A stretch of DNA of 36,320 bases. Source: an uncultured Lachnospiraceae bacterium. Lineage in GTDB: Bacteria > Bacillota > Clostridia > Lachnospirales > Lachnospiraceae. How positions within the stretch are numbered: position 1 is the first letter of the stretch; the number at the start of each line of letters is the position of its first letter. Where the stretch lies: the NCBI GenBank assembly GCA_945834545.1, contig CAMAHO010000003.1, positions 1 through 36,320 on the forward strand, read 5' to 3'. The notes beneath the pieces are model-generated. The model was not told the origin of the DNA. It ran no database searches and was given only the letters and a program-made list of their open reading frames with translations. Below, in pieces: positions 26,807-36,160 of the stretch. Both the position numbers and the translations under genes were made by a program.

Positions 26807-27829
26807 ATGGCTAGAAATGGAAGAGAACAGGGGGGCGTCAGTGGATTACAGAAGGCTGCGATCTTACTGATTTCCCTGGGACCTGAGAGATCGGCAGGGA
26901 TTTTTAAACATTTAAAGGAAGAGGAAATTGAAGAACTCACCTTAGAGATTGCAAATACCAGAAGTGTAACCCCTCAAGTAAAAGAGGATGTTATAAATGA
27001 ATTTTACGAGGTGTGCTTGGCACAACAGTATATTGCGGAAGGTGGTATTGGCTACGCCAAGGAGCTGTTGGAAAAATCCTTTGGTACTGAGAAGGCTGTG
27101 GATGTCATCAGCAAGCTGACCGCATCCTTACAGGTGAAACCTTTTGAATTTGTCAGAAAGACAGATGCTTCTCAGTTGATCAGCTTTATACAGGATGAGC
27201 ATCCTCAGACCATTGCGCTTATTTTATCCTATTTATCTCCTAGCCAGGCGGCGCTTATTATTTCGGCTCTTCCTCCTGACAGGCAGGCGGATGTTGCAAG
27301 GAGAATTGCGGTTATGGATCGAACCAGCCCTGATGTCATCAAGGAAGTGGAAAAGATGCTGGAGAGCAAACTGGCCAGCCTTGTAAATCAGGATTACACA
27401 ATTATCGGTGGTGTAGATAATGTGGTTGAAATATTAAATGCCGTGGATCGTGGTACAGAAAAGCATATTATGGAAACCTTGGAGATTGAGGAACCTGAAC
27501 TGGCAGATGAAATCCGCAAGAAGATGTTTGTATTTGAAGACATCCTGCTATTGGATGACAAGTCGATTCAGAGAGTTCTGAAAGAAGTTGACAGTTCTGA
27601 TTTGACGGTTGCGCTTAAGAGTGCAAATGAACAGGTACAGAATGCAATCTTTAGCAATGTATCCTCCAGATTGGCAGTTATGATCAAGGAGGATATGGAG
27701 TTTATGGGTCCTGTGCGTATGAAGGATGTAGAAGAAGCACAGCAAAAAATTGTTAATATCATTCGTAAGCTTGAGGATGCTGGTGAGATTATCATAGCCA
27801 GAGGCGGAGGAGATGAGATCATTGTCTAG
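26807..27829 (+). CDS. fliG: Flagellar motor switch protein FliG
   Basis: GLQKAAILLISLGPERSAGIFKHLKEEEIEELTLEIA; DEHPQTIALILSYLSPSQAALII; MFVFEDILLLDDKSIQRVL. Confidence 0.98.
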   Translation: MARNGREQGGVSGLQKAAILLISLGPERSAGIFKHLKEEEIEELTLEIANTRSVTPQVKEDVINEFYEVCLAQQYIAEGGIGYAKELLEKSFGTEKAVDVISKLTASLQVKPFEFVRKTDASQLISFIQDEHPQTIALILSYLSPSQAALIISALPPDRQADVARRIAVMDRTSPDVIKEVEKMLESKLASLVNQDYTIIGGVDNVVEILNAVDRGTEKHIMETLEIEEPELADEIRKKMFVFEDILLLDDKSIQRVLKEVDSSDLTVALKSANEQVQNAIFSNVSSRLAVMIKEDMEFMGPVRMKDVEEAQQKIVNIIRKLEDAGEIIIARGGGDEIIV

Positions 27830-28676
27830 TAATTTGATTAAGAGGGGAAGTACCCTAATAAGCCAGGATAATACCCGAATAATTGATGTCAATGAACTCA
27901 TCGCAAAGCGTATGGAAGCTCTCAGGGTTCAAGCAGCCTGCGAGGAAGAGGAAATCCTATTGGCAAACAGCAATTCTGACAAGGAACAGGTGGAAAACTT
28001 GTTGTCAGAAGAAGGCTTTGTAGGCCTGGGAGATACCGCACAACAGCTCTTTGAAGAGATTCCGGAGGAGACAGAAGAGGTAACCGCTACGCCGGAGGAG
28101 GTTTTGGCTGAAGCCAGAAAGCAGGCGGAATGCATCCTGGAGGAGGCAAGAAGAAATGCGGAAAATGAGGCAGAAAGATTGCACCAGGAAGCTACCTTGA
28201 AAGGCAGGGAAGAAGGGCTTAATGAAGCGAAAGAAACCCTTGATATTCAACTTAGGGCTCTGGAAGAAGAAAAGGAAGAGCTGCACAGGCAATATGATGA
28301 ATTGATGTTAGAAGCGGAGAGCAAGCTGATTGATATCTTGTCTGAGGTATATGAGAAATTGATCGGAGTCAGCTTTCAGGGAGATAAAGAAGTTCTTTTG
28401 TATGTTATCTCCAATGCCCTGAAGGGAATCGACGGAAGTCATAGCTTTACAGTCCGTGTTGCACCTGAGGAGTATGAAACTGTCCGACAAAAGCAAGCTA
28501 TATTAGAAAACTGTATTCAGGGGAAGGATAGTTACTTAGAAATTTTGTCTGACAATCAGTTGCAGCCCGGAGGATGCAGCATAGAGACGGAAAAAGGAAT
28601 CTATGACTGCAGTATTGACACCCAGCTAAATGAAATCAAGAAAAGATTAGTGCTTTTGTCCTATGAGAAAGCATAG
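27813..28676 (+). CDS. fliH: Flagellar assembly protein FliH
   Basis: Position between fliG and fliI; coiled coil followed by FliH/V-ATPase E-like C-terminus; overlaps fliG stop. Confidence 0.85.
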   Translation: MRSLSSNLIKRGSTLISQDNTRIIDVNELIAKRMEALRVQAACEEEEILLANSNSDKEQVENLLSEEGFVGLGDTAQQLFEEIPEETEEVTATPEEVLAEARKQAECILEEARRNAENEAERLHQEATLKGREEGLNEAKETLDIQLRALEEEKEELHRQYDELMLEAESKLIDILSEVYEKLIGVSFQGDKEVLLYVISNALKGIDGSHSFTVRVAPEEYETVRQKQAILENCIQGKDSYLEILSDNQLQPGGCSIETEKGIYDCSIDTQLNEIKKRLVLLSYEKA

Positions 28677-28687
28677 TAGAGGAAACT

Positions 28688-30001
28688 TTGAGAAAACCGG
28701 ATATTCAGTATGATAAATATCAAAAATTAGTAAGAAAATCCTTCGTTGTCAGGAAGGGGAAGGTGGTCAATGTTGTTGGCTTGACAATTGAGTCTGCCGG
28801 ACCTGATGCAAAATTGGGGGATTTATGCACGATTTTCCCTGATGAAGAGGGAAATTATAAACCTGTTGCCGCGGAAGTAGTTGGCTTTAAGGACGGGCGA
28901 ACCTTGTTAATGCCTTATGACGTGACGGAGGGAATCGGAGCAGGGAGCATTGTGACCAATACCGGATTTCCATTGATGGTTACCGTAAGCGAGAAGCTTC
29001 TTGGGAAGACTTTAAATGGATTAGGCGTTCCGCTTAGTGGGGAGAGTCTTGACGGGGAGAGCTATCCGGTGGAAGCCTTACCTCCTGACCCGCTAAAGAG
29101 AACCATCATCGATGAGGTATTGCCTTTGGGAGTCAAGGCAGTGGATGGACTGATCACTGTGGGAAAAGGACAGAGAATCGGTATCTTTGCAGGCTCCGGT
29201 GTAGGAAAGTCTACCCTTATGGGAATGTTTGCCAGAAATACAAAGGCTGATATAAATGTGATCGCTTTGATTGGTGAGCGTGGCAGGGAAGTTAGAGAAT
29301 TTATTGAGAGAGACCTTGGTGAGGAGGGTATGAAGAGGTCGGTGGTAGTGGTGGCTACTTCTGATCGACCGGCCTTGGAGAGAAACAAGGCTGCTAAAAC
29401 TGCAACTGCTATTGCTGAGTATTACAGAGATCAGGGGAAAGATGTTTTGCTGATGATGGATTCCCTGACTCGATTTTCCATGGCCCAGAGAGAGATAGGA
29501 CTAGCGGGAGGGGAACCGCCTGTTACAAGAGGGTATCCGCCTTCTGTTTATTCTGAAATGCCCAAGCTTCTTGAACGGGCAGGGAGGAATGATATTGGTT
29601 CCATTACCGGCTTGTATACTGTTTTGGTAGATGGAGACGATTTTAATGAGCCTATTGCGGATACTGCAAGAAGTATTTTGGATGGACATATTGTGCTTAG
29701 CAGAAAGCTGGCGCATCAGAATCATTATCCTGCGGTTGATGTTTTGCAGAGCATTTCCAGATGTATGAGTCAGATTGCTACCAAAGACCATAAACAGTGT
29801 GCCGGGAAGCTTAGAAATGTCCTGGCAACCTACAATGAGGCTGAGGATTTGATTAATATCGGAGCATACAAGAGCGGCAGCAATCCCTCCATTGACTATG
29901 CAATTTCCAAAATAGAGGCTGTAAATTCGTATTTATGTCAGGATGTGGACGAGAAGATTACATTTGAAGATTCGAAGGAATTGCTGGAGAAACTGTTCTA
30001 G
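28688..30001 (+). CDS. fliI: Flagellum-specific ATPase FliI
   Basis: GLITVGKGQRIGIFAGSGVGKSTLMGM (Walker A), LLMMDSLTRFSMAQREIGLAGGEPPVTRGYPPSVYSEMP; TTG start. Confidence 0.98.
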   Translation: MRKPDIQYDKYQKLVRKSFVVRKGKVVNVVGLTIESAGPDAKLGDLCTIFPDEEGNYKPVAAEVVGFKDGRTLLMPYDVTEGIGAGSIVTNTGFPLMVTVSEKLLGKTLNGLGVPLSGESLDGESYPVEALPPDPLKRTIIDEVLPLGVKAVDGLITVGKGQRIGIFAGSGVGKSTLMGMFARNTKADINVIALIGERGREVREFIERDLGEEGMKRSVVVVATSDRPALERNKAAKTATAIAEYYRDQGKDVLLMMDSLTRFSMAQREIGLAGGEPPVTRGYPPSVYSEMPKLLERAGRNDIGSITGLYTVLVDGDDFNEPIADTARSILDGHIVLSRKLAHQNHYPAVDVLQSISRCMSQIATKDHKQCAGKLRNVLATYNEAEDLINIGAYKSGSNPSIDYAISKIEAVNSYLCQDVDEKITFEDSKELLEKLF

Positions 30002-30073
30002 GCATAGCATAAATAATAGGTTAAGTCCTATTAGAACCTGAACCAAGCGAACGGAGGGATGGTAGGAGGACAC

Positions 30074-30523
30074 ATGGCAAGGTTTCGATATTCCTTACAA
30101 AGCATTCTAAATATTAAGGAAAAACTGGAAACGCAAAAGAAGCAAGAGTTTGCAGCAGCGCAGATTGCTTTATCGGAGCAACAGGAAAAAACACTGGCAC
30201 TTAGAAACAGACTTTCAGACTGTGAAGACAGGGCAAGAGTTCTGCTAAGTGGAACCTTAGATTTTATGGAAATACAGGAGAACAAGGCATTGCAGCTGTC
30301 TCTTGAGAATCGCCTGAAAATGCAGCTCGTGGAAGAAAAAAAGGCAGAGCAAAACCTGGAGCGTGCAAAAGAGGAAATGGTCAGTGCACGCACGGAACGA
30401 AGAACCTATGAGACATTAAGAGAACAGGCTTTCAGAGAATTTATGATGGAAGAAAATAAGGCGGAAAGCAGAGTGGTTGACGAATTAGTCAGCTACACCT
30501 TCGGACAGAAAAAGAAAGGGTAG
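30074..30523 (+). CDS. fliJ: Flagellar export protein FliJ
   Basis: MARFRYSLQSILNIKEKLETQKKQEFAAAQ; coiled coil; AGGAGG RBS before ATG 30074. Confidence 0.88.
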   Translation: MARFRYSLQSILNIKEKLETQKKQEFAAAQIALSEQQEKTLALRNRLSDCEDRARVLLSGTLDFMEIQENKALQLSLENRLKMQLVEEKKAEQNLERAKEEMVSARTERRTYETLREQAFREFMMEENKAESRVVDELVSYTFGQKKKG

Positions 30524-30526
30524 CCT

Positions 30527-31402
30527 ATGGCAAAGGAAGAAAGTCAGCAGGAACTTCAAACAAAAGCCCAAAAACAGAAGATTGTTGAAGAAAAGAAGAA
30601 CCTGAAAAAAGAGCAAAAGGAACAGAAAAAAGAGGCAAAAAAACGTGCTAGGGAAATTGCAAAGCAGGAGGATGCATTAGCAGAACAAGAGGAGGGAAAC
30701 ACTCTGGTGACCTTTGGTGCCACATTGCTAATCGTAGTACTTTGGCTGGCAGTGATCTGTGTCATCATTAAGATGGACATAGGCGGTTTCGGTAGCAATA
30801 TTATGACTCCTATTTTGAAGGATATCCCGGTGGTGAATAAAATTTTACCGGGAGTATCTATGAGTGTCACTTCTAATCCTGAGGAATACGGTGGATACAC
30901 AAACCTAAAGGATGCAGTGGATCAGATTAAGAAGTTAGAGCTTCAGATTGATAATCTACAGGTTAGCATAAACACAAAGGATGAGGAAGCGAAAACACTG
31001 AAGGCAGAGATTATAAGACTGCAGGAGTTTGAAAAGAAACAGGTAGAATTTCAACGCATTCGAACCGAGTTCTACGAGGAAGTGGTGTATGCAGACAAGG
31101 GTCCGGGTGCAGAGGAATATGCAAAATATTATGAAACCATGGATCCTGCCATGGCTGAGTATATATACAAGCAGGTGGTTGCCTCTGTACAGGCGACAAA
31201 GGAGATACAGGATTATGCATCAGCATATTCACAGATAAAACCGAAAGAAGCGGCAGGCATCTTTGAAAAAATGACAGATGATCTGAATCTGGTGGCGAAG
31301 ATTTTGAATGCTATGAATGCTGAAAACAGAGGCAAAATACTGGGAGCTATGGATCCAACAGTTGCTGCGAAACTTACAAAAATTATGGATCCGGAGCGTT
31401 AA
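30527..31402 (+). CDS. ylxF: YlxF/MotE-like protein with MgtE_N-like C-terminus
   Basis: Lys/Glu-rich N-terminus, one TM helix, periplasmic coiled coil, C-terminal IKPKEAAGIFEKMTDDLNLVAKILNAMNAENRGKILGAMDPTVAAKLTKIM; located between fliJ and fliK. Confidence 0.82.
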   Translation: MAKEESQQELQTKAQKQKIVEEKKNLKKEQKEQKKEAKKRAREIAKQEDALAEQEEGNTLVTFGATLLIVVLWLAVICVIIKMDIGGFGSNIMTPILKDIPVVNKILPGVSMSVTSNPEEYGGYTNLKDAVDQIKKLELQIDNLQVSINTKDEEAKTLKAEIIRLQEFEKKQVEFQRIRTEFYEEVVYADKGPGAEEYAKYYETMDPAMAEYIYKQVVASVQATKEIQDYASAYSQIKPKEAAGIFEKMTDDLNLVAKILNAMNAENRGKILGAMDPTVAAKLTKIMDPER

Positions 31403-31496
31403 GAAATCTTGGAAAACCTCCGATATAATGGTATAGGCGAAAACTAGGCACGCAACATAGTTAAAAAGCCGGAATTTTTTAGAAAGGAGGAAGAGA

Positions 31497-33062
31497 ATGA
31501 CAAGTGCGAATATTACGGAAACACTGTTCTTCACGCAAGTAACACCAAAGCAAACAGAGCAGGCTGCTGCTCCTGCCAATGACCAGTTTAAGAATATCCT
31601 GGCAAAGCAGACGGAATCGGTAAAGAAACCGGAAGCTGGAAAAACGCAAACCGTAAAACGTGAACAAGCAGTTGAAAATACTAGGCCAAAGACGGTTCTT
31701 TCAAAAAAGAGCGATTCCGTGGAAGCAACTCCCAGTACAGAGAAGTCATTGGAAGAAATCGGTGCGGATATGGAAACGTTGGAAGATGATATCGATGCTT
31801 TGAGTACGGATATTATGGCTTGTATAGCGGAGATTTTCGGTGCTACTCCTAACCAGGTTGAAGCCTTCGCAGAACAACAGGGAATTGAACCTAATGAGTT
31901 GCTTGATATGGAGATACTAGGGGAGTTTACCAGACAGTTTGCAGAGGTTGAAAATCCCTTGGAGCTATTGACCAACGAGCAGGCGTTCCAAAATTTTAAG
32001 GATGTTATGGAATTTGCAAAGACCGGACTGGAGAGTTTGAGCGAACAATACCAGCTTCCAATAAAGGAAATACAAGCTGTTGCCATTCAAAATGTTGTGG
32101 TACAGGACAGCTTTGAAGGCTCAGTGCAGGTGGTTGGCAATGGAGCGATTTTCTTAGAAGCTGAAATGATAGCGGAAGAAAGCAATGTCCCGGTGACAAA
32201 TCAATTTGGTTACATGGAAGATGCTGAGCTGTTAGATACCAATAGTGTAACTGAATTGGGTGAGAAACAAATTTCTTCGGAAAACCTGGAGGATGGAGCC
32301 GAGGCAATGGAAGCCACGCAACATCCGCAAACAAAACAAGGTATGCAGCAGGAAGAACAGGGAAATGCAGATAGTTCTTACTCACATAATCAATTTGAAG
32401 CAAATACAAAGACGCAGACAAAAACGGTAAATATTCATTCAGGTACAACGAATACCGCAAATACTGTATCTAAGGCACAAGCAAAAGACACATCCGTTGA
32501 TGTCACACAGACCGGTGGCAGGTTCGTATTAAATCCGTTGGAACAACCCTTTCAGGAAACACAGAACATTCTAAGTTATGAAGGCACGGACAGCGGAATC
32601 AGCACAGAGGATATCATGCGACAGCTTATGGATTACATGAAGGTGTCTGTGAAACCGGATGCATCCGATTTGGAAATGCAACTTCATCCCCAGAGCTTAG
32701 GAAATGTGCAAATTCACATCGCCAACAAGGAAGGAACCATTACAGCTCAGTTCACCACGGAAAATGAAGCGGTCAGGGCAACCTTGGAAGGACAGATGAT
32801 TCAGCTAAAGGAACGCTTTGAGGAGCAGGGAATTAAGGTAGAAACGATTGAGGTTACCGTTGAAACCCATTCCTTTGACCAGAATCTGGGACAGAATCAG
32901 AGTCAGGGAGAGGAAGACTATAACGGACAGCAACGGAAGGCAACAAGAAGTATCTTAGATACCTCCTTATCCGAAGAAGAAATGGAACTTTTAAGTGATG
33001 AGGACAAATTAAAGCTTCGGATGATGGAATCCAATGGAAATCAGGTGGACTATAAGGCCTAG
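31497..33062 (+). CDS. fliK: Flagellar hook-length control protein FliK
   Basis: Low-complexity N-terminal part; C-terminal LEMQLHPQSLGNVQIHIANKEGTITAQFTTENEAVRATLEGQMIQLKERFEEQGIKVETIEV. Confidence 0.92.
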   Translation: MTSANITETLFFTQVTPKQTEQAAAPANDQFKNILAKQTESVKKPEAGKTQTVKREQAVENTRPKTVLSKKSDSVEATPSTEKSLEEIGADMETLEDDIDALSTDIMACIAEIFGATPNQVEAFAEQQGIEPNELLDMEILGEFTRQFAEVENPLELLTNEQAFQNFKDVMEFAKTGLESLSEQYQLPIKEIQAVAIQNVVVQDSFEGSVQVVGNGAIFLEAEMIAEESNVPVTNQFGYMEDAELLDTNSVTELGEKQISSENLEDGAEAMEATQHPQTKQGMQQEEQGNADSSYSHNQFEANTKTQTKTVNIHSGTTNTANTVSKAQAKDTSVDVTQTGGRFVLNPLEQPFQETQNILSYEGTDSGISTEDIMRQLMDYMKVSVKPDASDLEMQLHPQSLGNVQIHIANKEGTITAQFTTENEAVRATLEGQMIQLKERFEEQGIKVETIEVTVETHSFDQNLGQNQSQGEEDYNGQQRKATRSILDTSLSEEEMELLSDEDKLKLRMMESNGNQVDYKA

Positions 33063-33080
33063 GCCGGAAAGGAGAAGACA

Positions 33081-33782
33081 ATGGCTTTAATGGCAGCAGT
33101 AAAGGATGGACAGATTGTAGAGTCTGCGTCACAAAGCTCTCTTAACAAAGCAAATGCAAAAAGCACTGACGGTATGGATAAGGATGCTTTTTTGCAGCTT
33201 CTGGTAGCGCAAATGAAATATCAGGATCCTTTGGAGCCAACTTCAAACACAGAGTATATTTCCCAGTATGCACAGTTCTCCCAGGTGGAGCAGATGCAGA
33301 ATATGGCGGGAAGTATGGATTTACAGAGAGCCAGCTCTTTGGTGGGACAGGAGGTCTATATTAAGACCACCGGTTCTGACGGCACACCCAAATACATTCA
33401 AGGCAAGGTGGATTATGTCGTCTACGAGAATGGAGAAGCCTTCTTAGCGATTGACGAGGAGCTGTATTCCATTGATGATCTGGATACAGTGGCAGACAAA
33501 GAATATCTGGCAGCATACGACAAGGCTACGGATTTTGTAACTCGAATCAAGAAGCTTCCGGGACTGTTATCCGTTGGAGAGCAGGATATTGAAGAAATCG
33601 AAGCACTTCAGACAGCTTATCAGGAGATGACAGAGTATGAAAAACGTTTCATCGCCAGCGATGTGGTTAATGATTTATCCAAGTATGTGGAGCAAAAGGA
33701 TTTGGTGAAAAACAGATTGGAGCAAAACCAGCCGACAGAAGAGAACACGGATGAGACAACGGATGAGACGGGGGGAGAGTAA
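33081..33782 (+). CDS. flgD: Flagellar hook capping protein FlgD with atypical C-terminal helical domain
   Basis: MDKDAFLQLLVAQMKYQDPLEPTSNTEYISQYAQFSQVEQMQNM; SSLVGQEVYIKT; C-terminal RIKKLPGLLSVGEQDIEEIEALQTAYQEMTEYEKRFI. Confidence 0.92.
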   Translation: MALMAAVKDGQIVESASQSSLNKANAKSTDGMDKDAFLQLLVAQMKYQDPLEPTSNTEYISQYAQFSQVEQMQNMAGSMDLQRASSLVGQEVYIKTTGSDGTPKYIQGKVDYVVYENGEAFLAIDEELYSIDDLDTVADKEYLAAYDKATDFVTRIKKLPGLLSVGEQDIEEIEALQTAYQEMTEYEKRFIASDVVNDLSKYVEQKDLVKNRLEQNQPTEENTDETTDETGGE

Positions 33783-33784
33783 CC

Positions 33785-33808
33785 GGTACATGACCCCATA
33801 AATTGACG
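33785..33808. repeat. Short interspersed repeat, degenerate copy C
   Basis: GGTACATGACCCCATAAATTGACG matches copy B GGTCCATATGACCCCAGAAACTGAAG with a 2-nt gap and a few substitutions. Confidence 0.4.
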
Positions 33809-33846
33809 AAAGGACGATTTACGGGAAATGTGGTAACAGGGAAGGA

Positions 33847-34254
33847 ATGGAGAATATGGAGATTCAAAATACAAGCTTTCTTTCCATTGAACAGCTTTCC
33901 GATAAGTACCTGACAAAAGGAACGCAGATTACCAGGCATCAAAACGATGTGGCATCCTTCCGAGAAATCTTTGCAACCAAACAGGCAGCTGTGAAGGAGG
34001 GAGAACTGAAGTTTTCCAAGCACGCCGCAAAGCGATTGGTGGACAGAGGAATCGAACTGGATGACAATCAGTTGATGAGACTGGAAGGCGGCACCAGGAA
34101 AGCAGGACAAAAAGGAATTGTGGAATCCTTGGTACTTATGGATGAACTGGCGTTTATCGTAGATGTTCCAAGTAAAACGGTAGTAACTGCAATGGACAGC
34201 AGAAGCGAGGAAGAAAACATTTTTACAAATATTAACGGAGCTGTGATTGTATAG
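33847..34254 (+). CDS. Flagellar operon protein, flg_new/TIGR02530-like
   Basis: KFSKHAAKRLVDRGIELDDNQLMRLEGGTRKAGQKGIVESLVLMDELAFIVDVPSKTVVTAMD; located between flgD and flgE. Start could be 33856. Confidence 0.85.
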   Translation: MENMEIQNTSFLSIEQLSDKYLTKGTQITRHQNDVASFREIFATKQAAVKEGELKFSKHAAKRLVDRGIELDDNQLMRLEGGTRKAGQKGIVESLVLMDELAFIVDVPSKTVVTAMDSRSEEENIFTNINGAVIV

Positions 34255-34334
34255 CCGGACCGACAGGAGGTTATTTCTCTTTGAACGACAGATAAGAGAA
34301 CACGGTTCCTACAGAAATAGGAGGAACAAAGCTT

Positions 34335-36071
34335 ATGATGAGATCATTATTTTCTGGTGTGGCAGGTCTTAAGACACATCAGACCAAGATGGATGTAATC
34401 GGTAACAATATTGCCAACGTAAATACGGTGGCTTACAAGTCAAGCTCCATTACCTTCAGCGAGCTTATGAGCCAGACAACGCAGAAGGCAAGCGGCCCCA
34501 ATGCCACCACCGGTACCGGTGGTACCAATGCAAGACAGATTGGCTTGGGCGTAAGAACCGGAGCAATCAATGTGGACATTACCTCCCAGGGTGCAAGCCA
34601 GTCTACGGGAAATCCCTTTGATATTATGATTACCGGAGAAAACTTCTTTGTTGTCAGCAACGGTACGGACAATTTCTTTACCAGAGATGGCTCCTTCTAT
34701 GTGGACGGAGCAGGCAACCTGGCTATGACCAGCACCGGTTACAATGTTATGGGCTGGGGCGTAGACCCGGAGACCATGGATATCAAGAGAGATTCTGTAA
34801 CGGCCCTTCGTATTATGAGCAGCGCCAATATGACCTATCCGCCGGAGGCTACCTCAAAGGCCTATGTAGCCGGCATTCTTGATAAGAATGATAAGAATGT
34901 AGTCAGCGCTAACGGCAAGGCAATCAATTTGAACTTCTATGATTCCCTTGGTTATAGCTATACAGCAAAATTAATCTTCAAGCAGTCCCAGAACCCCAGT
35001 GAATACAGTGTGGAGTTAGAGAAGATCCTGGATTCTACCGGTCAGGAGATTGATACAACAGGGGTAACCTTTGGTGCTACTACCCTGCAGGAAAAGAAAA
35101 CAGCATTTAATTTTGATAATGACAGCTACAAATGGGTTGGTTCAGAATTGCGTGATATTAATGATAATGTTTTAGTTAATGTAAATCAATTAGTAGATGG
35201 AACACCTGGAGAGTTTAAGGGAAAGGATGAGCTTACTAGTGTTCCCAAACCGGGCTCCAATCCGGCTGAGTATTATACCGTAGGAGAATCTATGGATATG
35301 ATTGCCGCAGCATATGGCTTTGAAGGCTCTACAGAGGAGTTTTTCAATCTGTATTTTGTGACAGATGCAAATACGGTGCCGGTTACCAGACAAACGGTAC
35401 AGCAGATTTTACAGGCAAATACATTTCCAAATCTTTTGACGGCAGATACAACTGCCGGCTTTGAGGCAGACGGACGCTTCTTCACCGGTGGAAATGTGGC
35501 CTTTGACCCTGACAACGGTGAGTTTGCAGGAATGGGAGGCAATGCTACCAATTCCACATTGACCTTAAGCTTCAATGGTTTGCCAGAGTTTGGTAATTTC
35601 TCGGATATTGAAATTGATTTCTCGGAATGCTCCATGTTCGATAACAAGGGAACATCTACCTTAGGAGCTACCAGCGGTGACTTTGACGGCATCGGGGCAG
35701 GACGTCGTCTGGGCGATATGATTGGTGTTTCCGTACAGAAGAACGGTATGATTTATGCAAGCTATGACAATGGTATGACAAAGCTGTTGGGTCAGCTTGC
35801 GACAGCTAATTTTGCCAATGCCTCTGGTCTGGAGAAGGCAGGAGATAATCTCTATTCTGCCACCCTAAACTCCGGAGAATTCGATGGGATTGGTGTGGAT
35901 GTTACAGCCAATGGTGGATACATGTCTACGGGTCAGCTGGAAATGAGTAATGTTGACTTATCAGCAGAGTTTACTGAAATGATTACTACCCAGCGAGGCT
36001 TCCAGGCCAACAGCCGTATTATCACAGTATCTGATACCTTGCTTGAGGAGCTGACCAATTTGAAGAGATAA
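34335..36071 (+). CDS. flgE: Flagellar hook protein FlgE
   Basis: MRSLFSGVAGLKTHQTKMDVIGNNIANVNTVAYKSSSITFSELM; C-terminal SAEFTEMITTQRGFQANSRIITVSDTLLEELTNLKR. Confidence 0.96.
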   Translation: MMRSLFSGVAGLKTHQTKMDVIGNNIANVNTVAYKSSSITFSELMSQTTQKASGPNATTGTGGTNARQIGLGVRTGAINVDITSQGASQSTGNPFDIMITGENFFVVSNGTDNFFTRDGSFYVDGAGNLAMTSTGYNVMGWGVDPETMDIKRDSVTALRIMSSANMTYPPEATSKAYVAGILDKNDKNVVSANGKAINLNFYDSLGYSYTAKLIFKQSQNPSEYSVELEKILDSTGQEIDTTGVTFGATTLQEKKTAFNFDNDSYKWVGSELRDINDNVLVNVNQLVDGTPGEFKGKDELTSVPKPGSNPAEYYTVGESMDMIAAAYGFEGSTEEFFNLYFVTDANTVPVTRQTVQQILQANTFPNLLTADTTAGFEADGRFFTGGNVAFDPDNGEFAGMGGNATNSTLTLSFNGLPEFGNFSDIEIDFSECSMFDNKGTSTLGATSGDFDGIGAGRRLGDMIGVSVQKNGMIYASYDNGMTKLLGQLATANFANASGLEKAGDNLYSATLNSGEFDGIGVDVTANGGYMSTGQLEMSNVDLSAEFTEMITTQRGFQANSRIITVSDTLLEELTNLKR

Positions 36072-36097
36072 TAAGAATGGAATAGTAAGGCGATCCT

Positions 36098-36133
36098 AAG
36101 GGACGGAGCAATCCGTCCCTTGTATGTCTTTTT
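36098..36133 (+). terminator. Terminator-like hairpin between flgE and flbD
   Basis: AAGGGACGGA-GCAA-TCCGTCCCTT, 10-bp perfect stem, then GTATGTCTTTTT (interrupted T-tract). Confidence 0.6.
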
Positions 36134-36160
36134 AGACAATGATAAGGGAGGAAATGGAAA

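Noticed and set aside
31229-32086. 285-aa ORF on the - strand antisense to the ylxF-fliK junction
   Set aside because: Ser/Phe-rich low-complexity translation typical of antisense to a Glu/Lys-rich gene; the + strand fliK and ylxF assignments are well supported.
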